Shown here in pieces: positions 12,495 through 22,800 of a stretch of 64,000 bases of DNA. Below the pieces are notes generated by a model. That model was not told the DNA's origin. It made no database searches and saw only the letters and a program-made list of their open reading frames with translations. The position numbers were made by a program, and so were the translations under genes. This DNA is from Rhynochetos jubatus. Lineage: Eukaryota > Chordata > Aves > Eurypygiformes > Rhynochetidae. The stretch lies in contig CM050648.1 in assembly GCA_027574665.1 (NCBI GenBank), positions 51,259,200-51,323,199 on the forward strand, read 5' to 3'. The stretch's first letter is position 1. The number at the start of each line of letters is the position of its first letter.

Positions 12495-12605
12495 CACTGG
12501 CATGGGAGTCTGGAAACTCAGGTCCTGTTCCTCATCTCTACACCTGCCTTGCCCTGAGGACTTCACATGAGCTCTTTTGCCTCTACCCTGTAGTACCTAC
12601 TTAGG
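12495..12605 (+). repeat. Ancient SINE relic (MIR-like core)
   Basis: CATGGGAGTCTGGAAACTCA followed by GGTCCTGTTCCTCATCTCTA resembles the MIR-type core 'gggagtcaggagacctgggttctattcc'. What follows looks like a rearranged, decayed descendant of the remainder. There are no flanking duplications. Confidence 0.4.
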
Positions 12606-14460
12606 TAACAAGCACCTTAGAGGTTGTGATGTTGCCACCATCCTAGAGGGGTGTGCATGACAGCGAGATCAACAGATCCCTGGATCTCAAGGTGTTGCAG
12701 CAACATGAATGATGCTAACAAGAGGAGGAGCCAGAGGCTGTGGACTCCTGCTTCCCTGGATCCCAGGCAGCTGTAATCCGTTATAGATGACATTGTAATA
12801 AATGGTGATCATTCTTTGTTAGTGGGGGAGAAGTGTTTGGGGGTGGGAGGGCAATGTGTTCAGGCTGAACGCTTCGAGCCAGATGCTGAGGAAATGCTGG
12901 TGAACCTGGATGGTCTGAGCACAGGGGACACCTTCCAAATGTTCATGGGAAACCCACCTTGCTCATCAGGAAGACCTACCGGTGAGTTTGTACTCCTGGG
13001 GTTACTTACGCCTGACGCTCTCATGCTTGCTCTGGCTGTATTTTTCTGGCTTTGGAGTTTAGAGGAATGTGAGGAGAGGAGAAGAGAGGGAGACTGAGTC
13101 CTGCACGTCAGGGTGGCTTTGCCTCCACGGGTTTGAAGCCATACATATGTAAGAGATGTGCCTGTACCCATATCAGCAGATATGCATTAGCCGTTTATCT
13201 AAGGGATACTCTGTGTGTAACAGTTCTGACACGTTTGAATCATTGTCCTTTCTCATTGGTAGTGGTTAGACATTATAATTTCTGTGTTGCATATTATTTT
13301 ACTGTTACAAAATTTTGCACTATTTTGGCACCAAAGTAAAAACCTGAATCACTTCTTATTATGACTTAGAGAATGGATATTCTGTAGCGCTTCATTAGGT
13401 TCATTCCAGGAAACTTCACTTTGCCAAAGAGGATTCAATAGCTGAATAGAGCCTATGGCTACCTGGAGCAAAATACTAAGATAACGGATTTCAACTTCAT
13501 CCACACAGAATGCAGAAGACTTTAAATTTGTTTCAATATAATTAGTGCCATCAGAACTGGAATCTTTGCCATGAAATGTTTAGAATTTTCAAAAGGAAAA
13601 ATTGTTCCACCCATGCTTTATTATATCTTGCAGTTACCACTGTTGCCAGTTTGCCTTTCTTTTTTCTTCTCTTTTTTAGCTTTGCCTGTGGGCATTAGTC
13701 CACAGGTACTAATATTCAGGAAGTGGGGCCCAGAGGGCGATAATTTAAAAGACTTAGTAACCTGTGAATAAACTATCTCTGTCCAGGAGAAGCCACAGAT
13801 TTTCCCACAGTGGTCCAGCTCTGACTAGAGGGATGCTCCACAGTACTCCTATCATTATTCCAGAAGACCATTCAATCCCGCCAATTTTTCCTCCTTTTTC
13901 AGTGCACATTTGACTGAGGGTTTGTTCAAACTAGGGAACAATACCCAAGTGACACCTGTAATTTGGCAGCATTTGCTGTTTACTGTTTGCAGTGTCGTCT
14001 TCTGCTGTCTTCAAGCAATTGAGTAAAGATACTGGAACTGAGGCAACGTGCCACAAGTTGTCTCCGATAAATGTTTTATCAGCTAAGCAGCACTGTTGGT
14101 CTAAGAAACCTGTCACAAAGCGAAAATTTGCTAGATAGCTTATTTTCAAGGAAAACCTGATCAGCTTGAAACTTTGGCAGGAGTTGCGACTCAGTGTTTA
14201 AAGAAAAAAAGGTTGAAGAAACAAAAGCATAATGCACCTGGAGAATTGTGCATTCTTTTTACAGGAAAAAGTTCTACCTCTGTCCCTACTGCTTCTGGTA
14301 GGTTGCTAAGGGTGTGATAAGGTCCCAGCAAGTAGGGGCAGGGAAGTGGAGCACTAGTGGGTTACAGGCTCTTGGTCTGGTGTCCACACTTCCAAAAACA
14401 CACACAAAAAAAACCTGGATGTGCATGAAAATACAGATCAAAGGCAGCATCTCCCAGTGT

Positions 14461-14483
14461 TCAGCATTCTAAAAGAATGCTGA
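14461..14483. repeat. Inverted repeat, 10-bp arms, 3-nt loop
   Basis: TCAGCATTCT (14,461-14,470) and AGAATGCTGA (14,474-14,483) are exact reverse complements around AAA. There is no larger hairpin or microRNA-like arm pairing beyond it. Confidence 0.85.
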
Positions 14484-14603
14484 GTTAATCTGCTGATGGT
14501 ACAAATTGATTCAGAAGGCAACGATGTCATGTAGCAAAAGCCTCTTCTTGGTAGAGAAAGGCACAACATGGATAGCTGGAAGATGAAACCAGATTTTCTT
14601 TAA

Positions 14604-14619
14604 TTTTTTTTTTTTTTTT
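14604..14619 (+). repeat. T16 homopolymer
   Basis: Sixteen T. No retroposon is recognisable on either side. Confidence 0.85.
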
Positions 14620-16985
14620 AAAGCTATGTGAAAACTAAGAACTATATTTTTACCAGTGAGGATGAAGAGCACGCCAGCAAAGAGTGGGCAGCCTTGCTGG
14701 TAGGTGCGTTTCAGCCAAAGACAACCATCCGGGCTCGCTAAGGGATGACGTGCAGGGAGGAGCTGTTCGGCAGGAGACCCATGGAGCTGCACGGCTGGTG
14801 CTTTCCAATCTCTCACAAATAACATACAAAGGACTAAAACTACTAATGCTTGAGTTTAGCTGCTGCTGTCGGTAGCCAATTTTTCCTGATTTTCATCTTT
14901 CACAATCATTTCTGTTCCTGTAGGGAAAGCTTTTGGAACCCCATGAGCGTCTTTATCCACTTACTTCAGTGCACATCTAATTTTTCATAACCCAGACCAC
15001 CCCCATCCACTTGCTAACCCCTTAGCTTTCCCAGATTGTTGCATTTCCAGATGCTGAACACTAATCACCAAGCAGGGAGGCATGTACAACTGCCAGAAAT
15101 TGATCTTTTACATCCTATGTTATGTCATGACATGATTTGCCTTTAATGAATTTCACCAGGACTTAGTGGGGCAGTGGTCACAGGTGTGGTTTTTGGAAAT
15201 CCCAGCTCACAGCTGTTTGCGGTATGGCAGCCACAGAGACACCAGTCAGGGTGTGTGCAATGGCCAGGCCTGAGAAACAACTGTCCACAAGACAGGAGAC
15301 ATGCCCAGATGCAAGTGACAGAGGGCTCTGAGGTCAGCTTAGGCTGGCATTGCTTGAACAAAGCCAAACTGTATGTGAAACTTGTTGATTCTGGAGACTT
15401 TTTCCTCCTTTTCTTCTTTCATTTTTAATGCCTCCCCACCCATAACATTCCTTATCCTATGTTTTTCCAGTTCTCCCATAGTATCCCATCCCTGGTGTAT
15501 TATTCCTCCACTGCTAACGAAGTAAGCCTCAGGCAGAGGCAGCACTGGTGGGGTCAACACAAATCAGCACTCCAAAAAGTCAACTCGGAGCTGGCCTTGC
15601 ATTTCCCAAGAGTGGGATGGGGGTCACATCCCGGTGCTTTCAGTAATGCTGTCAGTGGCACCACGCTCCCCTGCCTGGATGCCCTGCAGCTTATCAGCCC
15701 AAAGGAGCTGGCAGAGGCAAGGCTTCCTGCTGCGTTCGCACAGAGCTGCTTATTTCTTCAGCCCCGCCGCCCAGCCTGGCCGAGAAACATCTTCCCTGGC
15801 CAGACATCCCATATTATGACTAAGGCAGAAGGCCACGGGTTTAGTCAGTTTGTGTACAGTTTGCAATTATTCAGCTGTTTTAATGAGAAGCAAGACCTTG
15901 AGGCCCATGATGTCAGAGATAAGAAAGTGTGGAAAGCAGCAGATGTGTGACCTTGCTGCTCTCCTATTGCTTTCTCCTTTGTTCTGTGTGCTGCAGCTCT
16001 TCAAGGTTTTAATACCGGGAAGGGGTGAGGGGAAGGCGAGATGCAGGTTTCACAGTAACCCAAGCTCCCGGCTTGTGGAACAACCCACTGGCTTTTAATA
16101 CAAGCTGCTGATGGCAATCGAAATCCAGCCCTTTCCAGTGTCTGAACATTTGTTCTCATGGGTAAATTGGGATAAAAGTTCTCAGTATTCAGGATTTTCT
16201 GGACAGAGAAGTTTTCTAAAAGCAAAGTTTCATTCATGGGCATGGAAAGCCTTTTTCATACAGAACAGCATCTCCAAACAGGTGAACACGGTTGACTGAA
16301 ACATCTCAGTTTGACACGCGTTTGTGCCCTTTGGCCTAACTGGGTGAGCTGTGCGGCAAGAGCTGGAGCCAGCAAACAGGCATGGGTACCCAAACCAAAC
16401 CTTAATGGTCCCAGAGGCCCGTGAGTACAAAGGCTGGGTGTTCCACTTCTCCGCCCAGGTGCCACCATGCCCTCCAGACGCCTGGGGTACACCTAGCTTC
16501 CTAAGGCATGGCCGAGCTGAGTTGTAGAACACCTAAGCCCTATGGGTATCTCTGCCAAGGTGTCCTCCCAGCTCTGGCCAGCAGCACCTTCTCTGCTCGG
16601 CACAGTCTGGAGGTGGGGTTGGTGCTGGCTCACGTGCCTTCAAAGCTGCCTCACACATCTTCAGGCAATACAGAAGAATACAGTTTTGATGCAAAACTGG
16701 TTGGATAAACCAGTTCAAAGAGCAGCTGCTGGTGGTTCATTGTCAAAAAGGGGAGAGACACGGAGAGGAACATGAGGCTGGTGCCTGGCTCCATCTGGTA
16801 TCATTTGTCACAGCATGAGGAAACATAAATTGCCACTGCAAACCTGGCAGATACAGATACTTGGGAGAGAGGACCAGAATTTATAAAAGGGAGGAAGGTG
16901 GGGGAAGAGGCATTATTTTGACAATGTAGAGAATTGTCTCTAGAGTCTCTAATAGATTCCAGGGAGTCACACCATTTAAAAGGAA

Positions 16986-17098
16986 TGTAGACGAGGTGCT
17001 TAGGGACACGGTTCAGTGGTGGATTTGGCAGTGCTGGGTGAACGGTTGGACTCGATGATCTTAAGGGTCTTTTTCAACTTAAAAGACTGATTCTATAA
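16986..17098 (+). repeat. CR1 LINE 3' end fragment
   Basis: The sequence follows the CR1 tail type that reads GACGAGGTGCTTAGGGACA, then a GGTTCAGTGGTGGA block, then GGTTGGACTCGATGATCTTA, then GGTCTTTTTCAAC, ending GATTCTATAAAA. This is a different 3' subfamily from the copy at 59 kb and it is more diverged. It is 5'-truncated as usual; the bases just upstream (16,860-16,985) are not clearly CR1. Confidence 0.9.
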
Positions 17099-17334
17099 AA
17101 CTCAGTGGTGAACAGTGCAAGGATCTACAAGAAGGCAGGAATAATCAATACCAGGTGGAAACGGATGGTTAAACAGCAGTTCTATAGAAAAGAGACTAAA
17201 TCGCACTATTACCAAACCCAAACCAATAAAGCAAAGATCATGTTGGAAGAAATAACAAGCAGCACTGACCACACAACACGAGAAATTACCCTTTTGCTGG
17301 TATGCTGCTGCTGTTATAGTGCGGCTGGTTTTCG

Positions 17335-17610
17335 GCAATGCATTTCAGGAAAGATGTGGACCCCTTGGAGGGAGTCCAGGGACAATGAAGGTCTGGGAAA
17401 TGTGACCCGCATGGGAGGACTGAAAGAAAGGGATGGCTTAGGTAAAAAACCAGATGACTGATAGGGATGCAGTAGCAATCCTCAGCTACATGAAACAGCT
17501 CTTAGATGAAGAAGGGAACAACTCTGCTCCCCTGTCCATAATGGACAGGGAAAAAAAAAACAACCTTTCTAATGGTAAGGGGGAGTCCTTAAGAGTAATG
17601 TAAGAACATC
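17335..17610 (+). repeat. Diverged CR1 LINE fragment (ORF2 3' region)
   Basis: AGGAAAGATGTGGACC, the GAGTCCAGGGACAATGAA block, a GACTGAAAGAAAGGGATGG block, CATGAAACAGCTCTTAGATG and a CTGTCCATAATGGACAGG block appear in the same order as in CR1 just upstream of its 3' tail. Substitutions and small indels are many. It lies 240 bases downstream of another CR1 tail, in the same orientation, as two insertions in series. It has no intact reading frame. Confidence 0.75.
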
Positions 17611-18109
17611 TTTCACAAAAAGGCACAGGCATAGTTGGTCACTGCTTGGGCAGAGAGATGCTTTTGGGGACCTCTTCCAATCCCACTGTCGATTTCTGTG
17701 CTCCAGGCATAGGACCCCTCCTCGCAGGCAGGCAGGCACCCTTAACGTATCCAGCACCAAATAAACGTCCTCGCCACCAGCCTTCAGACACGGATCCTTT
17801 TGAAATTATTCCACTTTGCACAGAAGGACGATGGAGCCATTTGTCCGGAGACAGGGATCACACTTGCCTGGCCCAGTCCCTGCAGGTCTGGTTGGAGCGG
17901 TGTGTATTGGAAAAGGTTGTCACAGCTGCTGGTCCCTGACGTGGCTGGCCAGCTACTCCCCCCGGGGCGTCGATAGGAAAGATAGGCCTATTTGAAGAGT
18001 ATTTAGAGCATCTGTGTTACCCCTGAAAATATTTCCTGAGGGAGTTTCTCTCCTTTCCTTGACTGTAGAGGTAGCCAAGTGATCAGGAGGCCAGATAAAC
18101 AAAGTAGGT

Positions 18110-18320
18110 GCGTTGGCTTATATGATATTCCCCTTCCCCAAAAGGCCCTGCTTGGAAAATGCAGCATATTTGCATACATTTCCCAGGACGTTTAGTTACA
18201 TTGTCGCCATTTCTCTAAGATGTAGACCCTTGACCTGTGAGGGGGAAATTAGATATTAAAAAACGTGATCCGGACGTGATATTTATGTTTCCAATTAAAA
18301 TCCCTCAACAGAGCCTTACT
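18110..18320. promoter_or_regulatory. Candidate conserved non-coding element
   Basis: The block contains AGCATATTTGCATACATTTCC (a consensus octamer site, ATTTGCAT), TTACATTGTCGCCATT (a YY1-like CCAT), and two ACGTGAT words 13 bases apart (18,263 and 18,276). An A/T-rich FOX-like stretch ends it. It is unique sequence with no repeat hallmark. The regulatory call is inference. Confidence 0.3.
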
Positions 18321-19568
18321 GATTGTGGCTGGAAATCACCACGGCAGGCCACTCCCACTTGCAAATATGTCGTGTGACATGTTAGGGGATGACAGCTCCA
18401 AGCGAGCCATGCCAGACACAGCACTGGGGCAAAGGGTGCCATCTCCCAGTGCCCACCCCATGCCTGTGAGGAGGTCACTGTCTTGTCCACGGCCCCGCAG
18501 CTGCCAAAGGGGTGAAGGAGAGGGATAAGGAGCCACCCTCAGGCTGTGATATCAGGAGCTGCGCTTGTCCCCATCTCTACTCGGTTGCTACACTTGTCAA
18601 GACAACGTTTTGGGACAAGATGCTGTGTACGAATCGCCTACAGCACCGCTGTGCCCAGCAATCACCCCTATTCCAGCTGTGCGACAGCTTCCTTCCACTT
18701 AACTCCTATAGTTTCCCCAGGAACACCTCCTGCTATATCTTCAAACACAGACAAGAGGCCAGGGATGGGTGCATTAGGCCATCCTGCCTGGTGGGGTGTG
18801 GGGGGGTCAGCACAGGTCGGGGTCAGCCCCAAGGCCACCCTCACTCGCCCCACGGGGCAGGTAGGCAACTGGCAGGGCGCTCCCCACTCACAGCCCCCGA
18901 GCACCCCATTGTAATTCTTATCAGGCCGATGCACATTTTTCGCTCACGGTGGCAAAATGCCCAGGGGCTGCCAGGCTGCCAAGCTTCCAGCTAAAAATAC
19001 CGTTAAAACACATTTCAGCCCGGGTCCATTAAAGAAAAGAGCGAACGTGTTATGGTTGCAATGGAAATGACGTGGACTAAGGTGGGGGAAGAGAGAAAGG
19101 GAGAAGGAGACAGAGGGAATGAGACGGGATGAAGGCTGGAGAGCTGCCCATGGCATTTCAAAGCCAGGCTGAGCCTGAGGGAAGAGTTGGCCATCCCTGG
19201 GGGTGATAAGCAATGCCACTGGTGTGCCATCCATCTCCCCCTTCTGCTGTAGAAAAATGCTTGTTCTTGCCACATTTGCTAGGATTGGTGCCACCACCAT
19301 GGCAATGGAAGAGGGAGCACCCACAGGGCTGTCCCCCAGCAGTGCCACAGACAGGCAGGACCTGGCGTGAGGGAGTGGGGGATCAGGGTGAGGACAGGAG
19401 AGACTCCGAGAGACCAAAGGGAGCCTTGGACAGGGTCAGGACAAAGGCAATCTGGCACGGGAACAGAGGAGGCTCAATGAAAGGGGTGGGGAGAGGGCCC
19501 AAAACCCATGCACAGCAGTGGGGGCAGAACATGGGAGACGACTAAGAGCAAAAGGAGGGTGATGCTGA

Positions 19569-19640
19569 GTGGGTGGCAAGAGAAAGGGAGAAGGAAAAGA
19601 TAAAAAAGAAAAAGAGAGGGGAAGAAAGCAAAGGATGGTA
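19569..19640 (+). repeat. Purine-rich low-complexity tract
   Basis: A GA-rich stretch (AGAAAGGGAGAAGGAAAAGA and similar) with few pyrimidines. A second, looser one lies at 19,086-19,135. Both create long open frames of low-complexity Lys/Glu/Arg composition with no meaning. Confidence 0.75.
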
Positions 19641-21111
19641 AAACACTCTTGGCATGAAAGTCCTCTGGCCTCATTCTCTGTCAAGCAGGATGCCATTAGC
19701 TTGGCAACCCATGGGGAGATCCCTACTTTTGAGAGTCCTGCATGGTGGCAGGTTATTTGTTGACTTGCCCAGCCTTCATCAAAACTGAGCACCGTTAAAC
19801 ATCACTGATTATGTCTTAACAATATTGCAAATGGAAGGAGCAATTTCGGGGAGCGGGTTAGGCAGGGGTTTAGGTTTGTGGGAGTCAGGACCAACTAACA
19901 CATTTTGCTTTTCTTCTTATTTTTAACGTACTCCTCTGTGTTTAAACTTCATGAGAACTGAAGAACCTTCACCAACACAGGCTGTACTTCTCACTGACCT
20001 TGCAGATAACCATGAACCAAAACACGCAGCGCTGTTGCTGTTCCCAATGGCGCTTTATGAGCCTGTGCTAATTTTAAAGAGGAGGAGGATCAGGCTGAAA
20101 ACTTCTCCAAACTTTTCTTTCCTGTGGCAGGAGAAAGGATTGGAGGTACAGGAGGAGTCGCAGTGTGCCTCCCGTGGAGGGCAACAAAAGTGCAAGAGAG
20201 ACAAAAATATCCAGAGGACTCGGACTGTACTGTATGGAGCTAATCCAGCCTGAGACTGGAGTCTGCACACGCATATATGTCAGCATTTATATGCTCATGT
20301 GCCCCTAACAAACATAATCCCAGATTTCCACGTCACCAGTCACAGTTTTAGGTCCTGCCACACGTGCCCATGAGGCTGGTGTGACAGGGGAGGACCCAAG
20401 GCACGAGGAGCTCTTTGATCGGGGGTCCTGCTGTCCTACTAGCCCTGGGGTTGTCCCTGCACGGTGGCAAGGACATGAGGCGGCAGCCAGGTCTGCTGGG
20501 ACCACGTGTGGCTCTCGGAAGGCTGAGTGCTGGCCAGCACGGTGTCCCTGGCATGCAGGCATGCACACACCGGTGGTAGGCCAGCCTCAGTGCCAGGATG
20601 TACCACTGACATGCTGCAGCTACCGATGGGTATTCTTTTTTTCAATTTTACAAGATTTTGTTTTTCCCAATTCCATCCCTTCTGGCCTGGTATGTTCCAC
20701 TCTTGTGATATTTCAGAGGAAGCAGATGTTGCTCTGACCACAGCGATTGTCAGTGTTTAATTTTATTAGGCTCTTGGGCAAAAGACTCTCGGCACCTTTC
20801 ACAAGCTGCACATGCCAGCCCGAGAGTTTCAAACGATGCCAGAGCAAAGCCACCCGACAGTGTATCCAAAGAAAGACCTTACAACCAGGAGACATCAGAT
20901 CAGCCTGAAATTACCTGCTTATTAGTTGGTGCTGCAGAAAAAAAACAACACAAAAACCTTGCCAGAAATCCACAGAATAAAATAAAAGCAGACATGTCAA
21001 AAACCTGTGATAAACATTCACTGATCAAGTAAAAGGGGCTATAAAAAAATCTATTTAGAGTTGTCTGGTTCAATAGGCAACTTAGAGCCCTGGAGAGCCC
21101 CTCATGAACAG

Positions 21112-21290
21112 GAACCTGGGTTTAATTACTCCTTGCTCCAGCACCGATGTCTCCGTGCCTCCTCTCCCTGACTCTATCTGTCTTGTCGAAGAGGACTGCA
21201 AGTTCCTCAGGCCAGGGACGGTTTCTCAGTTGAGTTTTGCATATTCCCAGGGCACTGAAACTGTCTTAGTTGTTTCCCTAATCCAAGTAG
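21112..21290 (+). repeat. Ancient amniote SINE/retroposon relic (MIR-like)
   Basis: ACCTGGGTTTAATTACTCC, then TCCGTGCCTCCTCTCCC, then GACTGCAAGTTCCTCAGG and CCAGGGACGGTTTCTCAG follow the order of the same old repeat type as at 32.03 kb ('tgtaagctcctcgggcagggac' end). It is diverged and its boundaries are approximate. Confidence 0.45.
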
Positions 21291-22589
21291 CAAACCAAAC
21301 CTTTGGGCACACTCGATGTTGACAAGTACCACCGCTGACTGCTGACGGAGCAGAGACTTTGTACTGCATCGGAGCGCAGGCTGTTGTGTCTTTTCCAACT
21401 GTATTGTATTGTTTGGCTTCAGAAGAGAGGAGAAACACATGACTTACAAGGACATGAGAGATTCTCCCATGTCCCCACTGCGTATTTCAGTCAAGCAAAA
21501 TCTGACAGGAAGCGAAGATTTAGTGTGGGCAGAATTACGGTGAACATAGTGGATGCGGCAAGGAGGAGCAGAGCAGAAACAAATCAATTCACAAACAGAG
21601 GAAACATAAAAAGCTGCTGCAGATAATCCAGTACAAAAAATTATGGGCCAGCTGCAGAGAACCACCTGAGCTGGAAAAAAAGACTCCAGCCTGTACAGCA
21701 CATGACAGATGAAAAATTAAAGCTGGTCTGAAGGATTAGAGCGCCACATCCTTGTAGGTGCATACAGCCAGATTTGACCATGGTAGTGACAAAAGCCACT
21801 TCAGCCTCTCGGGAAATATTTCAAGGATGCCAGTGTTTTCTAGAGTGTGAGAGACAAAAGCATGGAGCACTTATCGATGGAAAGGGCTATGGATGAGCTC
21901 CACGTGGGAGAGGAACATTTAATGATATTTGCTTGTGTTGCAAAGACCTCATCATCCATTTATTCTTCCTGAAAGAGCATTCAGCCTTAAAATAGTGTAG
22001 GAAGCACTGATTAAGGCAAACACCCACACTCCTGCAATGCAAGGAAATGGGCTGTCAGTAGTTAAAGTACCTACGCTATGTTTTCTCCCAAAGGCTGTTG
22101 TGTTAAACCATCCAGCTAAAAACCCAAACTCCTGCCCAAGCGTGCCGGGTGTTTTCCCAACTTCCCTTCCTGCCTGAGCAGGCCCAGGAGGGCGATCCCA
22201 GGGTGCTGCCACGATGCACCAAGAATATCTGAACTCATCCTCAGTACTTTAGGGAATAAGCAACACAAGGATTCAGGTCTAAGAGGTCCATAGGTCTCTC
22301 CTGTTGTAGCCATATGTGGATGTGCTGGGACGTAGTACCTGACAGAGCCCACGTGAACATCTGGTTTCATTTCTGCTGGGATCCAGGCTGGAGCAATGAC
22401 CCCAGCCACCTCAGGCAGCAGATGGGGAAACAGCCGTATCAGCAGAGTTTGACCAAAATTAGGGCCTTAGAACCAAAAATACAGCTCTTTACATCTGCTC
22501 ATATTCCCTCCCTTCCTTGCCAGCCCTGGCTCTGAAGTCAACTGCTGTGGAAAGCTGAAGTAACTAACTCTAGTGCAAGAGGCGGTGGG
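21291..22589. other. Intergenic, nothing recognised
   Basis: Unique sequence with no supportable gene, RNA or repeat. Confidence 0.5.
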
Positions 22590-22800
22590 AATTTGCACCT
22601 AGAATTAACCGGTTAATAATAATCTCTACATTTTTCCTAACCACCGTGTTCCAGGGCACTTGAATTAACAATTCACCAAGCATGTTCGTTTTGAATGACT
22701 GCATTGAAATCAGCACAAACTCAAACAGAAGCCCTATAAAAGGCCAAAGCTTTATCGTGTGCTCGGTGGTGGCAGTAAGAAGGCCGGTGGGAAGGAAACA
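22590..22800. promoter_or_regulatory. Candidate regulatory element with a Grainyhead-type palindrome and a TATA-like box
   Basis: Positions 22,604-22,617 form a perfect 14-bp palindrome, ATTAACCGGTTAAT, whose core AACCGGTT is the Grainyhead-like (GRHL) consensus. At 22,735-22,742 there is a strong TATA-box word, TATAAAAG, in a CCCTATAAAAGGCC context. Together they could be an enhancer or a tissue-specific promoter, but no transcript or coding exon is recognisable downstream. The motifs are seen; the function is inferred. Confidence 0.3.

Larger units (their letters stand above)
12606..16985. other. Intergenic, nothing recognised apart from small repeats
   Basis: Ordinary-composition unique DNA containing the inverted repeat at 14,461-14,483 and a T16 run. 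The 163-codon plus-strand frame at 15,459-15,950 shows no motif and is overlapped by other open frames. Confidence 0.5.
17611..21111. other. Intergenic, nothing recognised apart from a candidate element
   Basis: A candidate regulatory block lies at 18,110-18,320. GC-rich unique sequence follows at 18,400-19,560, then purine-rich low-complexity tracts. Frames of up to 160 codons (18,512-18,994 plus; 18,944-19,417 minus) are open only because of GC or purine bias. Confidence 0.5.

Noticed and set aside
19569..19763. Lys/Glu/Arg-rich frame that looks like a charged coiled coil
   Set aside because: It is produced by a GA-rich low-complexity tract and does not continue into ordinary coding sequence.
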